NCBI GenBank assembly: GCA_022494885.1
Contig: JAGVSM010004294.1
Span: 1 to 64,000 of the forward strand
Source: Micrasema longulum
Taxonomy: Eukaryota; Arthropoda; Insecta; Trichoptera; Brachycentridae
Direction: 5' to 3'
DNA: 64,000 bases
The position numbers were made by a program, and so were the translations under genes. Below are positions 62,551 through 64,000 of the stretch, piece by piece. Position 1 is the stretch's first letter; the number at the start of each line of letters is the position of its first letter. The notes below the pieces were generated by a model. The model had not been told where the DNA came from. It ran no database searches and saw nothing but the letters and a program-made list of their open reading frames with translations.

Positions 62551-63367
62551 TTTATTGCTTTCATCTTAAAATTACGTATAATTAAACAATAGTTGTGTGG
62601 CACATTATATTTTAACTGAAATTATTAATATTATTTTGTTTTAATTGACATTTTTTTTAAATTTATAATCATAAATTTAGTCATTTTTAAATATGTAAGC
62701 TATATATATTTTTTAAATAGATTTTATCTGATATCATTTTACGTATACTATCGCATTCGTGTGATTGATCAAGAGTGAAAAATCTTCAAATATTTTTTTA
62801 ACTTGCGACTTTTTTCTTTTTTCACAAAAATATTTTGTCTTGCTTATCTTTGTCCTTAAATGCGAAAAATCCAATTAAATTTTCTTCTGTGTAGAATGCG
62901 TCATTTTAATATCGAAATTGAATTTACGTATTTGCTTAAGAATTTCGTTTGAAACTTTTACAACAACATATTACGAGAATTCTGATGTATTTTTTGCACG
63001 GATGCCATCCCGATATGGTAGCGATATGATTTTCAAAGTCTTTTAACGATAAAAACGACGTTATGTTAATGTAGCTTTAAGGCTGAGACAATAGTGTCGT
63101 TAAGACGTACAAAGCCCGGCTAACTTGTTTTAAAATGGCGCAGAATTTTATAATTGAAAAGTTATTTGTGCGGGTTGTGTTCACATATAATTGATAAACA
63201 ATATCTAAACATAACAAATTGTGAATATTATACCAATGTCGTATGTATTGTTAATTGTTTGTCAACCATAATAATAAAAATTGATTGAGAACCACAATAA
63301 ATAAAATGATATATTAAACTCCCTGGAGTTACAAAAAAAACTCACTTGAGACGGTTGTTTTTGTGAC
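62551..63367. other. AT-rich stretch, no gene recognised
   Basis: 62980-63160 is slightly less AT-rich (GCACGGATGCCATCCCGATA, CAAAGCCCGGCTAAC). No repeat relation or splice pair. Confidence 0.4.
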
Positions 63368-63745
63368 TATTTAATACAATCCAAAATAGTAAGAAATCAT
63401 AATATAAGTAACATAAAACACATTATACACTATTTACAAATAATTTATTAATAACTATCACTATCAAAAAGATTCATGTAATATTATATATTATTATAAA
63501 CACAATCTAAAATAGTAAGAAAACATAATATTAGTAACATAAAACACATTATACACCATTTACAGAAATTATATTAATAACTACCACTATCAAAAAGATT
63601 CATATAATATTTCATAATATTATTTAATACAATCCAAAATAGAAAGGAAACATAAAATTAGTAACATAAAACACATTATACTATATTTACAGAAATTATA
63701 GTAATAACTGTTACTTAAAAAGGTTCAAGTTATATTTTTTAATCC
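63368..63745. repeat. Three-copy tandem repeat, 126-127 bp unit
   Basis: The marker CAATCCAAAATAG (CAATCTAAAATAG in the middle unit) starts at 63377, 63503 and 63630. Each unit continues with AGTAACATAAAACACATTAT, a CTATTTACA block and ATCACTATCAAAAAGATTCA. Units differ by a few per cent plus small indels, so this is a minisatellite-size array. It could be the edge of a larger satellite-like locus outside the window. Confidence 0.92.
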
Positions 63746-64000
63746 TACACTTATGAATTTGCTATTTTAATTTTCGTTTTTTAGTTCATTGAGTAGTTTA
63801 TTAAATTAAGAACGGCTGATATTTTCCAGACTTTGAAATAAATGGTGTTTTTAATAATAATAATAAATTGCATCTAAAAGTTAAAAAATAAGTCATTCTG
63901 ATTTACGCTTTTTTTCTGACTTAGTTACCTTGGTGACGTTTGCTTCTTAAGGAACCTAGTTTTTCGCTTCAAAAAAATATTTAACTAAAAACTAGCATGT
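63746..64000. other. AT-rich window end
   Basis: Short (AAT)n run at 63855-63867. No other feature recognised. Confidence 0.4.

Noticed and set aside
1..64000. Bacterial, viral or organelle origin; CRISPR array; rRNA genes
   Set aside because: No dense long ORFs, Shine-Dalgarno-spaced genes, regular spacer arrays or rRNA-like segments. Content is LINE/SINE/MITE remnants typical of an insect nuclear genome.

Overview
The window looks like insect nuclear DNA, most plausibly lepidopteran. It is strongly AT-rich (about two thirds or more A+T by eye), gene-poor, and crowded with short, broken transposable elements. I saw no bacterial gene organisation, rRNA, CRISPR array or intact long ORF. The lepidopteran assignment is an inference from element types: several non-LTR (LINE) C-terminal/3-prime remnants, tRNA-headed SINEs and small inverted-repeat elements. 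It is not proven here.

Host-gene signal is sparse and all on the + strand. The best is a 90-bp exon at 15044-15133. It has a pyrimidine-rich acceptor, a GTAAGT donor and only one open frame, and I do not recognise the gene. A second candidate is a CpG-rich core promoter with a TATA box and initiator-like site, followed by a short first coding exon ending at a GTATGT donor (24021-24273). A third is an acceptor fused directly to a donor at 61284/61285, the form of a recursive splice site in a very long intron. Together they suggest that the window lies largely in the introns of one long + strand gene, possibly with an internal promoter.

Layout. 0-7 kb: a (TTTTA)n tract, a SINE, three LINE 3-prime fragments in a row, a LINE tail and a MITE with about 50-bp inverted ends. 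7-15 kb: composite SINE-like repeats, inverted-repeat elements and hammerhead-like motifs, then the 90-bp exon. 15-24 kb: LINE remnants, one interrupted by another element. 24-33 kb: the promoter candidate, more SINEs, a repeat pair (one copy interrupted by a SINE) and a GC-rich island at 32.3-32.6 kb. 33-38 kb: LINE C-terminus, a series of about 42-bp motifs, SINEs. 38-48 kb: a 209-bp MITE, a cluster of a roughly 400-bp repeat family (called R below) that folds back on itself, inverted copies of families seen earlier, and quiet unique stretches. 48-64 kb: a LINE cluster with a visible nested insertion and 6-bp target duplication (51.1-52.4 kb), a GC-rich island at 59.3-59.8 kb, the recursive-splice-like site, and a three-copy 126-bp tandem repeat at the right end.

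The elements are mostly 5-prime truncated and carry frameshifts and stops, so they record past retrotransposition rather than current activity. Family names such as L2-like, RTE-like and Jockey-like come from protein motifs recalled by eye, and boundaries are approximate (tens of bases) unless a junction is stated.
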